Assembly: GCF_029478095.1 (NCBI RefSeq)
Contig: NZ_JAKOAV010000013.1
Coordinates: 1 to 64,000, forward strand
Length of the DNA stretch: 64,000 bases
Direction of reading: 5' to 3'
DNA from: Pelotomaculum isophthalicicum JI
GTDB taxonomy: Bacteria; Bacillota; Desulfotomaculia; Desulfotomaculales; Pelotomaculaceae
Every line of letters starts with the position of its first letter. The stretch's first letter is position 1. The notes under the pieces were generated by a model, which saw only the letters and a list, made by a program, of their open reading frames with translations, made no database searches and was not told the origin of the DNA. Below, one piece after another: positions 32,710-40,483 of the stretch. A program made the position numbers and the translations under genes.

Positions 32710-34059
32710 GTGAAAATAACAATAAAATTTATGCTTTTAATTCTGCTCATATCCTTCTTGTTAATTTTTGTGGGTTGCAATAAATCAAAAGTCGTTCCGG
32801 CTGATTCGAGCCAGCAGGATTTTTCCAGTTCGCCTCAAGTCAACATTGATGCGTTCAAAGATCAAGGGCGGGTAGCGTTTGTCTGGAACGGCCTGCTCTA
32901 TGTTCTGGATGGCGGCAAAGGCGCTCTTGCAAAGCTGAGTGATGCCGGTCAGGCCAGGTGGCCGAAGTGGTCCCCTGACGGGCAGTGGCTGGCGTACATT
33001 CGCTACAGCGACGCCCAGGAGAAAAGAGGCGTGCTATGCGTCGTTAAGCCGGACGGGAGCCAATCATATGAAGTGGACGGTTTGCCCTTGCTGGTTGATA
33101 CAAATGGAATCACCTGGTTGCCCGCTTCCGATGAGTTTATTGTCTCACCCGGAGGATATGTTTTACCCGAAGAGCAGGACTTATATCGGAAATTATATGT
33201 GGTCCGCCCGGGTGAAACGCCCCGTAAGATTGACGCTCAGGCGGGCTGCTTGTCCCCGGACGGCAAAATCATAGCTTATGGTGATATATTGCCGGATTCT
33301 GACAACAAACAATATCCCGGGATGCGCAGCGACGCCCTGTATGTCGTTCCCATAGAAGGCGGGGAGTCGGTTCAGTTGTATGCCGCCAAAGGTGACGGAA
33401 TGATTAATGGGGCAAGATGGTGGCCTGACGCCAAAGGGCTGCTTTTCCGGATGGCCGTTCAGCATTCTGCCTCCATTATGGCCGACGGAATGGAACTTTA
33501 CAGTATGCCGTTAACCGGCGGAGAACCGCGGCTGCTTGCAAAATCTTTGATATATCCGGAGTGGCTGTCCTGGTCGCCTGACGGGAGCACACTGCTTGCC
33601 GTTAAAGGCGCCGGGCGGGAGATTTGGCGGAACAAGTCGCTTGTGGCATGTGATGTAAAAACCGGGGAAAGCGTTGATCTGCCTCGGAGACCCAATACGG
33701 TATCCCTCGACCCGGACTGGTCCCCCGACGGGAAACACATCGCGTATGTGGAAGCTGCTGAGGAAGAAGATCTCGCGGAAGCCGGGGAAGTCTCCGCCTG
33801 GCAGCAGACACGAACTCTTTGGGTAGCGGACGCCGGCGGTAAAAACGCCCGCCAGGTAAGTGAGGCCGGGACAGGAATCAGCCGCCCGCTCTGGTCACGG
33901 GACGGTGCTCATATCATTTACCTGAAAGAAAATTCCATCTGGCTGATTGATATCAACGGCGGCAGCCCCGTAAAACTTGTCGGGCCTTTTCCCAACGCCC
34001 CCGACTCTCAGGGCTACTATGGTTATGTTTCCTGGTCTAATATTTTAGCCTTGTATTAG
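32710..34059 (+). CDS. TolB/WD40-like propeller lipoprotein
   Basis: This is a 449-residue lipoprotein, start GTG 32710 (an upstream frame to 32686 reads across AGAGGGAG, the likely ribosome site). The lipobox is FVGC (Cys23). The body is a beta propeller with TolB-type blades: ARWPKWSPDGQWLAYIR, YPEWLSWSPDGSTLLAV, SLDPDWSPDGKHIAYVE, SRPLWSRDGAHIIYL. It shares AFKDQG and GLLYxLDG segments with the SLH-propeller at 51379-53259. The repeated control region C lies just upstream. Confidence 0.9.
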   Translation: MKITIKFMLLILLISFLLIFVGCNKSKVVPADSSQQDFSSSPQVNIDAFKDQGRVAFVWNGLLYVLDGGKGALAKLSDAGQARWPKWSPDGQWLAYIRYSDAQEKRGVLCVVKPDGSQSYEVDGLPLLVDTNGITWLPASDEFIVSPGGYVLPEEQDLYRKLYVVRPGETPRKIDAQAGCLSPDGKIIAYGDILPDSDNKQYPGMRSDALYVVPIEGGESVQLYAAKGDGMINGARWWPDAKGLLFRMAVQHSASIMADGMELYSMPLTGGEPRLLAKSLIYPEWLSWSPDGSTLLAVKGAGREIWRNKSLVACDVKTGESVDLPRRPNTVSLDPDWSPDGKHIAYVEAAEEEDLAEAGEVSAWQQTRTLWVADAGGKNARQVSEAGTGISRPLWSRDGAHIIYLKENSIWLIDINGGSPVKLVGPFPNAPDSQGYYGYVSWSNILALY

Positions 34060-34153
34060 ATGGTTAAGCCCGCATATCTTAGGGAAACGCGGGATGAGGT
34101 TGCCTATACTTAATATATCGGTGTAATTATGGCTGAAATGGTAAGATACTTTT

Positions 34154-34978
34154 TTAACGCTGCTCGTCGGAGCCGCTGTCAAGGAGTTTTTTACCGCCGG
34201 TATATGCCGATATTGGCAGGGATTTCTGCGGGCGGTTAAACTCGGTCATGTATTTCCAGTAGCGCTTTGGCATATGACTCATACGGCACTGGGGGTTATG
34301 ACGCCCCTTCACCTCAATGGTCTTGTAAAAGAGTCGCCACAGTTCACGGAAAGACTGTTCCTTTTTATCAGGTTCGGGCAGTACCAGATCTTCAACAGCA
34401 ATAATTGCGGACTGGTAAGGGTGATACGCCAGTGCCATACCATGGGTTTTGTCAAAAATTAAAAAGCGTTCCTCCGGATAGCGTTGGCAGAAATGCTGCC
34501 TCAGTAAAGGGAGTACATAGTTGTTAGGCTCTATTTCGCCTACGAGGACGTTGTTAAAAACAGAAAAGCGCAGGAACCCTTTAAACAGGTGGCTTTCATT
34601 TTTCAAATGCTTTACGGCTTTAAAGAGTATATTCACTGCGTCATTGGCCAGCATATCCATCACGGAGGGGCCATGACAGTAGCCCATACGCATAAACCGC
34701 AGGATATACAGTTCCTTTTGAGGAAGACAGGTTAAAAAGGCCTGCCGCACGAAATCCAGGGCCTCATGCCCCATTTTTTTCGGAATAGAGACCAGCACCC
34801 GGTTCACTTTCTGCGGATCGGTCATAATTTCTTTAACCGGAAAGAGTATGGCTTGTGGTATGTCCGGCGCTAAAATCTCCACCGGTATTTCTTTCTTGTC
34901 ATAACTCTCAAAAACGCAGCACAGCAATCCATTGAAGCTGCCGTCGTAAAGATAAATCATATTTGACCGGTCAAGCAT
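34154..34978 (-). CDS. Putative DNA metabolism protein, TIGR03915/DUF4130-type
   Basis: This is a 274-residue protein of the SAM_7_link_chp type that accompanies the radical-SAM gene upstream. It starts MIYLYDGSFNGLLCCVFESY, the family signature, and ends with RHNPQCRMSHMPKRYWKYM (the DUF4130 region). ATG 34978 follows CAGGAGG and overlaps the previous gene by 22 bases. Proteins of this family are associated with uracil-DNA-glycosylase-like repair; biochemical activity is not established. Confidence 0.9.
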   Translation of the reverse strand: MLDRSNMIYLYDGSFNGLLCCVFESYDKKEIPVEILAPDIPQAILFPVKEIMTDPQKVNRVLVSIPKKMGHEALDFVRQAFLTCLPQKELYILRFMRMGYCHGPSVMDMLANDAVNILFKAVKHLKNESHLFKGFLRFSVFNNVLVGEIEPNNYVLPLLRQHFCQRYPEERFLIFDKTHGMALAYHPYQSAIIAVEDLVLPEPDKKEQSFRELWRLFYKTIEVKGRHNPQCRMSHMPKRYWKYMTEFNRPQKSLPISAYTGGKKLLDSGSDEQR

Positions 34979-36279
34979 TTCTGAACATCCTCCTGACAGG
35001 ATGACGGCTCATCAAAAAGAAAAAGCTGCTCCGCTTCCGGATGCGGGGGGAATTTCTCGTTATACATGGCCCAGGCTTTTTTAGACATCAAAGCCCTCAG
35101 CACCGCATCCCGTGTGATTTTCAAGCCGTCCGCGATTTTACCGCCGCAGGTGATGAAATACTGGGCACGTTTAAGTGCAACCCCCAGCTTTTTGAGCGCG
35201 TCAAAATTGAGAGTGGCGGTGCGGCGGGCAGTTGTAATCCGCTTAACACTTGTTACGCCGATGCCCGGCACTCGCAGCAGGTCGTTATAAGACGCACGGT
35301 TTACGTCCATTGGGAAAAACTCCATATGGTTAAGGGCCCAGTTGCATTTGGGATCTAAATAGGGATTAAAGCTCTGGTGCTGCTCGTCCAAAAGTTCGTG
35401 GGCGGTAAAACCGTAAAACCGCAGCAGCCAGTCCGCCTGGTAAAGGCGGTGCTCCCGCAAAAGCTGCGGTTTTGTGCCCATGGCGGGTAGAAGGGCGTTT
35501 TCAGCTACCGGCATATAAGCAGAAAAGAAAACCCGCTTTAGCTTGTATTTTTCATATAGGCTTTCGGTTAAATTTAAAATCTGAAAATCCGTGTCCGGCG
35601 TGGCTCCTATAATCATCTGGGTACTCTGGCCGGCAGGGGCGAACTCTGGTCCATGCCGATATCTTTTCCTGCCTGAGGAACTCTCTTTTATGTGGTTATG
35701 AATATATCCCATCGGCCCCAAAATAGCGTGCTTTGATTTGTCCGGTGCCAGCAACCGCAAACTGCTTTGAGAGGGAAGCTCAATATTCACACTTATCCGA
35801 TCCGCCAGCACGCCGATTCGGTCAATCAGTTGGCTGTCGGCTCCCGGAATAATTTTGGAGTGAATATACCCGGCAAAACGGTACTCCTCCCGCAGTATGC
35901 GCAGAGCCTCCAGCATTTGCTCACAGGTATAGTCGGGATTTTTAAGCACTCCTGAACTCAGAAAAAGACCTTCAATGTAATTGCGGCGGTAAAAGTTGAA
36001 GGTCAGTTCCGCCAGCTCACGAGGTGTAAAGGCTGTCCGCGGCAGGTCGTTAGAACGGCGGTTGACGCAGTATTGGCAATCATAGACGCAAACATTGGTC
36101 ATCAGCACCTTTAACAGTGAAACACATCGCCCGTCCGCCGCGAAGCTGTGGCATACGCCGCAGGATACTGCGCTGCCAATACCCCCGGCAGAAGCCTTTC
36201 TATCCACTCCGCTGGAAGTACAGGCCACGTCATATTTTGCCGCACCGGTCAATATTTCCAGCTTATGAAAAGCATCCAA
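34957..36279 (-). CDS. Putative DNA modification/repair radical SAM protein (TIGR03916-type)
   Basis: This is a 440-residue radical SAM enzyme. The start is TTG 36279 behind TAAGGAG; the family begins at this position, and the frame open up to 36645 carries no family sequence. The 4Fe-4S motif is C64-x3-C68-x2-C71 (CVYDCQYC), preceded by the CTSSGVDRK and CGVCHSF segments with extra cysteines. A C-terminal helix-hairpin-helix region (DLLRVPGIGVTSVKRI) suggests DNA binding. It is paired with the TIGR03915 gene downstream, an arrangement well known in Firmicutes. Confidence 0.93.
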   Translation of the reverse strand: MDAFHKLEILTGAAKYDVACTSSGVDRKASAGGIGSAVSCGVCHSFAADGRCVSLLKVLMTNVCVYDCQYCVNRRSNDLPRTAFTPRELAELTFNFYRRNYIEGLFLSSGVLKNPDYTCEQMLEALRILREEYRFAGYIHSKIIPGADSQLIDRIGVLADRISVNIELPSQSSLRLLAPDKSKHAILGPMGYIHNHIKESSSGRKRYRHGPEFAPAGQSTQMIIGATPDTDFQILNLTESLYEKYKLKRVFFSAYMPVAENALLPAMGTKPQLLREHRLYQADWLLRFYGFTAHELLDEQHQSFNPYLDPKCNWALNHMEFFPMDVNRASYNDLLRVPGIGVTSVKRITTARRTATLNFDALKKLGVALKRAQYFITCGGKIADGLKITRDAVLRALMSKKAWAMYNEKFPPHPEAEQLFLFDEPSSCQEDVQKCLTGQI

Positions 36280-36488
36280 CCCGACCAACTCCTTACAGTC
36301 TTTATTATATTGCAGAACATATGTTCTTGTAAAGAAGTTTGTCATGTGTGCGGACAATTTAAAGACAAGGCTTAAAGGGATTCTGAGACGATTATTTTGG
36401 TAATTTATCGGATTGTGCCAGAATATTTGCCAAGGAAAGAGCCTCCCAATGTCGAAGTAATTAGGAAATATTCGGAAGGAGTGGTTAC

Positions 36489-36692
36489 TTGAAAGAGATA
36501 CAAGGCGTTCATGAGTGCTATGTTTGTGGAGCAAGCAATAGCTGGAAAGCAAAGTGGCAAAGTGAGAATAGGCCGAACGTTTCAATGGTTTCCGTAAAAA
36601 GACCTGTGGCTGTTGATAAAGGGGTATTCGAAATAACATATTCATGTAACAATTGTAATACTGATAATAAATTTGAAATAAGTTTTAAATAA
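36489..36692 (+). CDS. Small zinc-ribbon-like protein
   Basis: This 67-residue protein starts at TTG 36489, seven bases after AAGGAG. Two CxxC pairs (C10-C13, C53-C56) are spaced as in zinc ribbons. I do not recognise the family. It is followed at once by a good terminator, so it is a single-gene unit. Confidence 0.65.
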   Translation: MKEIQGVHECYVCGASNSWKAKWQSENRPNVSMVSVKRPVAVDKGVFEITYSCNNCNTDNKFEISFK

Positions 36693-36714
36693 GAGCCTCC
36701 GGGCTCTTTTACTT
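36690..36714 (+). terminator. Intrinsic terminator
   Basis: AAGAGCC, a 3-base loop, and GGGCTCTT followed by TTACTTT lie right after the zinc-ribbon gene's stop. Confidence 0.85.
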
Positions 36715-36773
36715 TATTAAAACGCAGACCGGCGCGCAGTGCCTTAAGTGGAGACTCTCGGGGAGAGACGGGT

Positions 36774-36905
36774 ATTAATGCCTTCCTGAACGTATTCTAT
36801 TTTGTATTAGCTGGCTTATTTGAGATTGGCGGAGGGTATCTTGTCTGGATCTGGATACGAGAAGGTAAGCCGATTTGGCTTGGAGTGCTTGGAGCTATAA
36901 AATTC
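36774..36905 (+). pseudogene. N-terminal remnant of a YnfA/UPF0060 membrane protein gene
   Basis: The frame reads [20 protein letters not shown], then [17 protein letters not shown], the strongly conserved start of YnfA-type small membrane proteins. Similarity ends at about 36900, exactly where repeat C begins, and no start codon is visible in frame. Confidence 0.85.
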
Positions 36906-36988
36906 CTTCCCCAAATTACCCCCTTTTTTTAATATGACAAAACTGTTTATAGGTATTCTAAGTCTATATAAAGTGTAAGGCTTATTAA
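36900..36988 (+). repeat. Repeat C, copy 2: control region upstream of the ECF sigma gene
   Basis: This copy matches 32518-32609. Its left end interrupts a ynfA-like gene and its right end leads to the sigma gene at 37029, so the duplicated unit carried the sigma-type control region with it. Confidence 0.65.
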
Positions 36989-37028
36989 CCGGTTAGAGCT
37001 TTAAACGTAGAAACACGGGAGGCGTTTT

Positions 37029-37577
37029 ATGATTCCTGTAGAGCCGGACAAGGTTAGAAAGGCGTGCCGGGGTGACTCCAACGCTTTTTCAGAGCTTTTC
37101 CAAGAGAGAAAGGACGATATATACAAACTGGCGTACACCTATGTAAAGAATAGAGAAGATGCCCTGGCTGTTCTGCATGATGTTGTGTACAAAGTGTTTA
37201 TATCCCTAAAGAAGCTTAAAAACCCGGAGTCCTTTAATACCTGGTTAATCAGAATCACGGTGAACTGCTGTATCGATCATTTGAAAAAGAGCAAGAAAAT
37301 AGTCAGCTTCGAAATAAAATATGACAATCCTGAGGCACTGGAGCGAATCGCTGACAACAGTCAGGATTACGAGGACTTAGTCTCAAGCATTGACTTATTC
37401 GATGCTATCGACAAACTCAGCATAGAGCAGCGAACCGTAGTCGTCTTGAAATACTATCAGGATTTTACCCTGCTCCAGGTGGCGGAGATATTGGCATGCC
37501 CGGTTGGGACAGTCAAAACCCGGCTAAACAAGGCATTGAACTATTTAAGACGGGAACTGAAGGAGGGATATGAATGA
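37029..37577 (+). CDS. ECF-type RNA polymerase sigma factor
   Basis: This is a 182-residue sigma factor. ATG 37029 is preceded by GGGAGG. Region 2 (FSELFQERKDDIYKLAYTYVKN, DALAVLHDVVYKVF) and region 4 (QRTVVVLKYYQDFTLLQVAEIL with GTVKTRLNKALNYLR) are intact. The downstream DUF4179 gene overlaps by 4 bases, so the two are translated in a coupled fashion. It may recognise repeat-C-like promoters, given that one lies just upstream. Confidence 0.92.
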   Translation: MIPVEPDKVRKACRGDSNAFSELFQERKDDIYKLAYTYVKNREDALAVLHDVVYKVFISLKKLKNPESFNTWLIRITVNCCIDHLKKSKKIVSFEIKYDNPEALERIADNSQDYEDLVSSIDLFDAIDKLSIEQRTVVVLKYYQDFTLLQVAEILACPVGTVKTRLNKALNYLRRELKEGYE

Positions 37578-38569
37578 AAGCTTATAAAGACGTTTTCGAC
37601 AATATAGTGGTTCCTGCTGAAGAGGTGGACATGGTTATCCAGAAGGCCATCAATAAAGGCAAAAGGCAATTGAAAATGAAAAGGCGGATCATCATTAGCG
37701 CGTCGGTGGTCTTGCTCTGCGCTTGTATTTTGGGCAGCGGCTTTGTATCAGCTTCGATGGCCAGGGTGTTGGTAAACATACCTTTTATAGGTTCGGTATT
37801 CGCAAGAGAGAAGTTTGCCGGGAGCGGCCTGCAGAATATAGACATAGATGATATAGCAAAATACGATGACATGCAGATTACCGACCAAGGGATAACCGTG
37901 GCCATTAGGGAAGCCTATTACGACCAATCAGGCTTTGCTATCGGTTATGTGGTAAGCGGCGCGGAGTTGTCGGATGAAAAGATTTTCCATGCGAGTTTTT
38001 ATTATAATGGACGGCCTATCTCCGGGGGAGGCGGTGGCAGTTACGATAAGATATCAGATGAACTGTACGTTGGTTTGCAGCAACACCACCCCCATGCCGG
38101 ATTATCTTTCCCGGATAGTCTTGAACTGGAAGTGGTATTGGCCAATGACTTAAATAAAATAAGAGAAAGCCCTTACCGTTTCAAAATCCCGGTTTCCCGC
38201 CGCAGCGCCGATGAAAAAACCAGGGAATTGCTGGTGATGAAAGCTGTGGAGACTGGAGACAGGACCATTCTGGTGAAGAAGATACTCTTTGCTCCTGCTG
38301 CCACAGTGGTGGAGTATGAATACACCCATCCGATCAGCGATAGGAAAAAAGATGGTGGAGTTGACCTCTATGATGTCAAGCTGATCAACGGCAGCGGCGC
38401 TGAATTAAACCCCGGTTCTTTCGGCCGGGATGGCAGTATAAATGGAGAAAAATGGGTTGATAACTGCCGGGTCGACTTCCCGGCTATCAACGAACCCGCC
38501 GGCAATATGGCTTTTGAAGTAATATTGCCGGAAGACCAAAGGATCAGGGTGAATTTTGAAATAGAATAG
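37574..38569 (+). CDS. DUF4179-type membrane protein, putative anti-sigma partner
   Basis: This is a 331-residue protein: a cytoplasmic segment of about 35 residues, one membrane helix (IIISASVVLLCACILGSGF), then the DUF4179-type external domains. AKYDDMQITDQGITVAIREAYYDQ and SRRSADEKTRELLVMKAVE are characteristic. It is paralogous to 10127-11158 with the same gene order after a sigma factor. Confidence 0.85.
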   Translation: MKAYKDVFDNIVVPAEEVDMVIQKAINKGKRQLKMKRRIIISASVVLLCACILGSGFVSASMARVLVNIPFIGSVFAREKFAGSGLQNIDIDDIAKYDDMQITDQGITVAIREAYYDQSGFAIGYVVSGAELSDEKIFHASFYYNGRPISGGGGGSYDKISDELYVGLQQHHPHAGLSFPDSLELEVVLANDLNKIRESPYRFKIPVSRRSADEKTRELLVMKAVETGDRTILVKKILFAPAATVVEYEYTHPISDRKKDGGVDLYDVKLINGSGAELNPGSFGRDGSINGEKWVDNCRVDFPAINEPAGNMAFEVILPEDQRIRVNFEIE

Positions 38570-38652
38570 TCTGTTGACCATAGACACGACACGAGGAGTT
38601 GTTTGACAGGAAATTGCGCTTTTCAGCAAGAGATGCCCTTTTTACTTAGAGA

Positions 38653-39120
38653 GTGAAACAAACGTCTTGTTTTTGGTACAGCATTTATGAAAAGATGTGC
38701 GTGTCCTTAACGCAGGAAGACAGCATTCCCGGTTGGGTGGACAGGAGCAAGCTGGCGGGCGATGAACAGCGGCCGGAATGTTATTTTACCTTCACGCGCA
38801 CACACCAGGGCATTCCGGTTTCGGACCGCTCGTACTCTGTCAATGTGGACGGGCTGACAGGCAGAGTTACAGCTTTTCATGACAGGAACAGCGGTTCACC
38901 CGTCACCCTGCCGGACAGCAAGAATGTGGTGACGGCCGAAGCGGCAAAAGCCGAGTTTTTACAAAGCAACCCGCTGCGCCTGGTTTACACCTGGCCTGAA
39001 TACTGCGGCCAGAAAGCGCCCAAACCCCCTTCTGGTTTACATACCGGACTACGGTTACGGTGCAAGCGGGGGTATATCGATGCCTTAACCGGAAAAACAG
39101 TGACTTTGGAGATGAATTAG
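38653..39120 (+). pseudogene. C-terminal fragment of a YcdB-like gene with frameshifts
   Basis: The sequence matches the last third of the YcdB-type gene at 29765-31525 (SIPGWVDRSKL, THQGIPVSDRSYSVNVDGLT, SPVTLPDSKNVVTAEAAKAEF). Around 39035 one extra C in AAACCCCCTTCTGG shifts the frame, and it is restored near YIDALTGKTVTLE. Signal peptide and N-terminal domains are absent. Confidence 0.85.
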
Positions 39121-39146
39121 AAATGGCCGGATGCGGGAGGAACGCC

Positions 39147-39239
39147 ATGAAGTCCTTAAAATTTTGCGCCTTAATCTTCTTGTTTTTGTTGTTTGCGGTG
39201 GCCATGGTTTTTACGGCAATTACTATCCTGAATGGCTGA
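39147..39239 (+). CDS. Tiny membrane peptide (30 residues)
   Basis: ATG 39147 follows CGGGAGGAACGCC, giving MKSLKFCALIFLFLL then FAVAMVFTAITILNG and a stop. One transmembrane helix; no known family. The ribosome site is good, so translation is plausible. Confidence 0.45.
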   Translation: MKSLKFCALIFLFLLFAVAMVFTAITILNG

Positions 39240-39325
39240 GTATTTACTGGGAAAGGTACTAAGATTAAGCCGTGGGATGCGGAAAAACTTAATGTGGTGG
39301 TGTAATTTGTGGAAGGAGGCCCGCA

Positions 39326-39868
39326 ATGAAAACTGCCCGATTGATCATCGCACTTTTAATATTTACTTCTATAAGCGGCTGCGCTATGGATGAGAAGAAG
39401 TTGTCTGACGACCAGGGGAGGAAAACAATTGTTACTATGGACCAGGCGATAACAGAGTACCTGGAAAATAGTATTATCCCCATTCTACCTCCCCCCGGCG
39501 TGAAAACATTTGCGGCGTACGACCTTCTCGGGGTGTCCGAAAACGGGGATGAAAAAACAGCCTACATGTTGGCAGACATATGGACATATGGGGTTGAGCC
39601 AAGCGTCGGCATCGGCCCCCGCAGCGCCAGCTTCCTGCCCTTGGCGCTAATCTTAAGAGAGGAAAACGGCGGTTTTACAGTCGTTGGGCACCGGCAACCG
39701 CGCGACGGCTCGAACAATTGGCCGGATATAAAACAAATTTTCCCAGAAGAATACCACGAGAGAATTTTAGACTACCACAAAACGGGGAAGGGTCAAGAAA
39801 TGGAACAATCAATCAGAGAAAGAGTAAACAATTATTTAAAGACGGTAGGAATAGAAAATACTGTTTGA
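39326..39868 (+). CDS. Small lipoprotein of unknown function
   Basis: This is a 180-residue lipoprotein with a GGAAGGAGG site and a lipobox at Cys19 (SISGC). The mature part is mixed alpha/beta with no motif I can name; AYDLLGVSENGDEKTAYMLADIWTY looks like a cystatin/NTF2-type start. I do not recognise the family. Confidence 0.7.
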   Translation: MKTARLIIALLIFTSISGCAMDEKKLSDDQGRKTIVTMDQAITEYLENSIIPILPPPGVKTFAAYDLLGVSENGDEKTAYMLADIWTYGVEPSVGIGPRSASFLPLALILREENGGFTVVGHRQPRDGSNNWPDIKQIFPEEYHERILDYHKTGKGQEMEQSIRERVNNYLKTVGIENTV

Positions 39869-40054
39869 TTTTGTACGTAACAAAGGATGTCCTATTGATT
39901 TAAGAACCAATATTTATTACAGTTTCCAAGCTTTAAAAATTATTTCAGGGGTGCTTCTTTTTCACACGGGCTATCCGGGACCCTTAAAATCAACTAATCG
40001 TGATTTTGCTTATTCATGGTGTTGGCTCTGTTTTTGCTTTTTATTAAATTTGTG

Positions 40055-40082
40055 TTGACCTTCTAAAGATTACATTTATAAT
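40055..40082 (+). promoter_or_regulatory. Sigma-A-type promoter of the PadR gene
   Basis: TTGACC (40055-40060), a 16-base spacer and TATAAT (40077-40082). The -10 box abuts a long inverted repeat that would overlap the transcription start. Confidence 0.75.
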
Positions 40083-40085
40083 TAT

Positions 40086-40117
40086 ACCTAGATTAACTAA
40101 GCATAGTTTATCTAGGT
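40086..40117. promoter_or_regulatory. Inverted repeat, probable PadR operator
   Basis: ACCTAGATTAACTA and its near-exact complement (one mismatch) flank AGCA, giving a 32-base operator-like palindrome just downstream of the -10 box and about 30 bases before the PadR start. PadR regulators commonly autoregulate through such sites. Confidence 0.75.
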
Positions 40118-40147
40118 AATATTTTAAACGTCAAAAGGAGGGCAGTC

Positions 40148-40483
40148 ATGAAGGTTAACAAGGAGTTGCTAAAAGGGAGCACAGTTGCCATAATCCTAGC
40201 GATGCTTGACCAGCAACCTATGTACGGCTATCAGATGATTAAGGAAATTGAAAAACATTCTGAAGGGGTTTTTGTGTTTAAAGAGGGGACGCTTTATCCA
40301 ATTTTACATTCCCTGGAATCAGAAGGCATGGTTGAATCCTACTGGACTGAGACCGAGGGGAACCGCCGGAGAAAATATTATAAAATCACTGGTGAGGGGC
40401 GGTCGCAATTGAAGGAAAAACGAAATGAATGGGCTGCCTTCTACAAAGCGGTTAATCAGGTTCTAGGGGAGGGGATTGTATGA
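40148..40483 (+). CDS. PadR-family transcriptional regulator
   Basis: This is a 111-residue winged-helix protein, full length for the short PadR class. ATG 40148 lies behind AAAAGGAGG. LLKGSTVAIILAMLDQQPMYGYQMIKEIEKHSEG, then LYPILHSLESEGMVESYW and RRKYYKITGEG are classic PadR. It overlaps the next gene by 4 bases and probably represses it via the inverted repeat at 40086-40117. Confidence 0.95.
   Translation: MKVNKELLKGSTVAIILAMLDQQPMYGYQMIKEIEKHSEGVFVFKEGTLYPILHSLESEGMVESYWTETEGNRRRKYYKITGEGRSQLKEKRNEWAAFYKAVNQVLGEGIV

Noticed and set aside
36280-36645. N-terminal extension of the radical SAM protein up to 36645
   Set aside because: The family begins at about the TTG at 36279, which has a ribosome site; the upstream extension has no family similarity.
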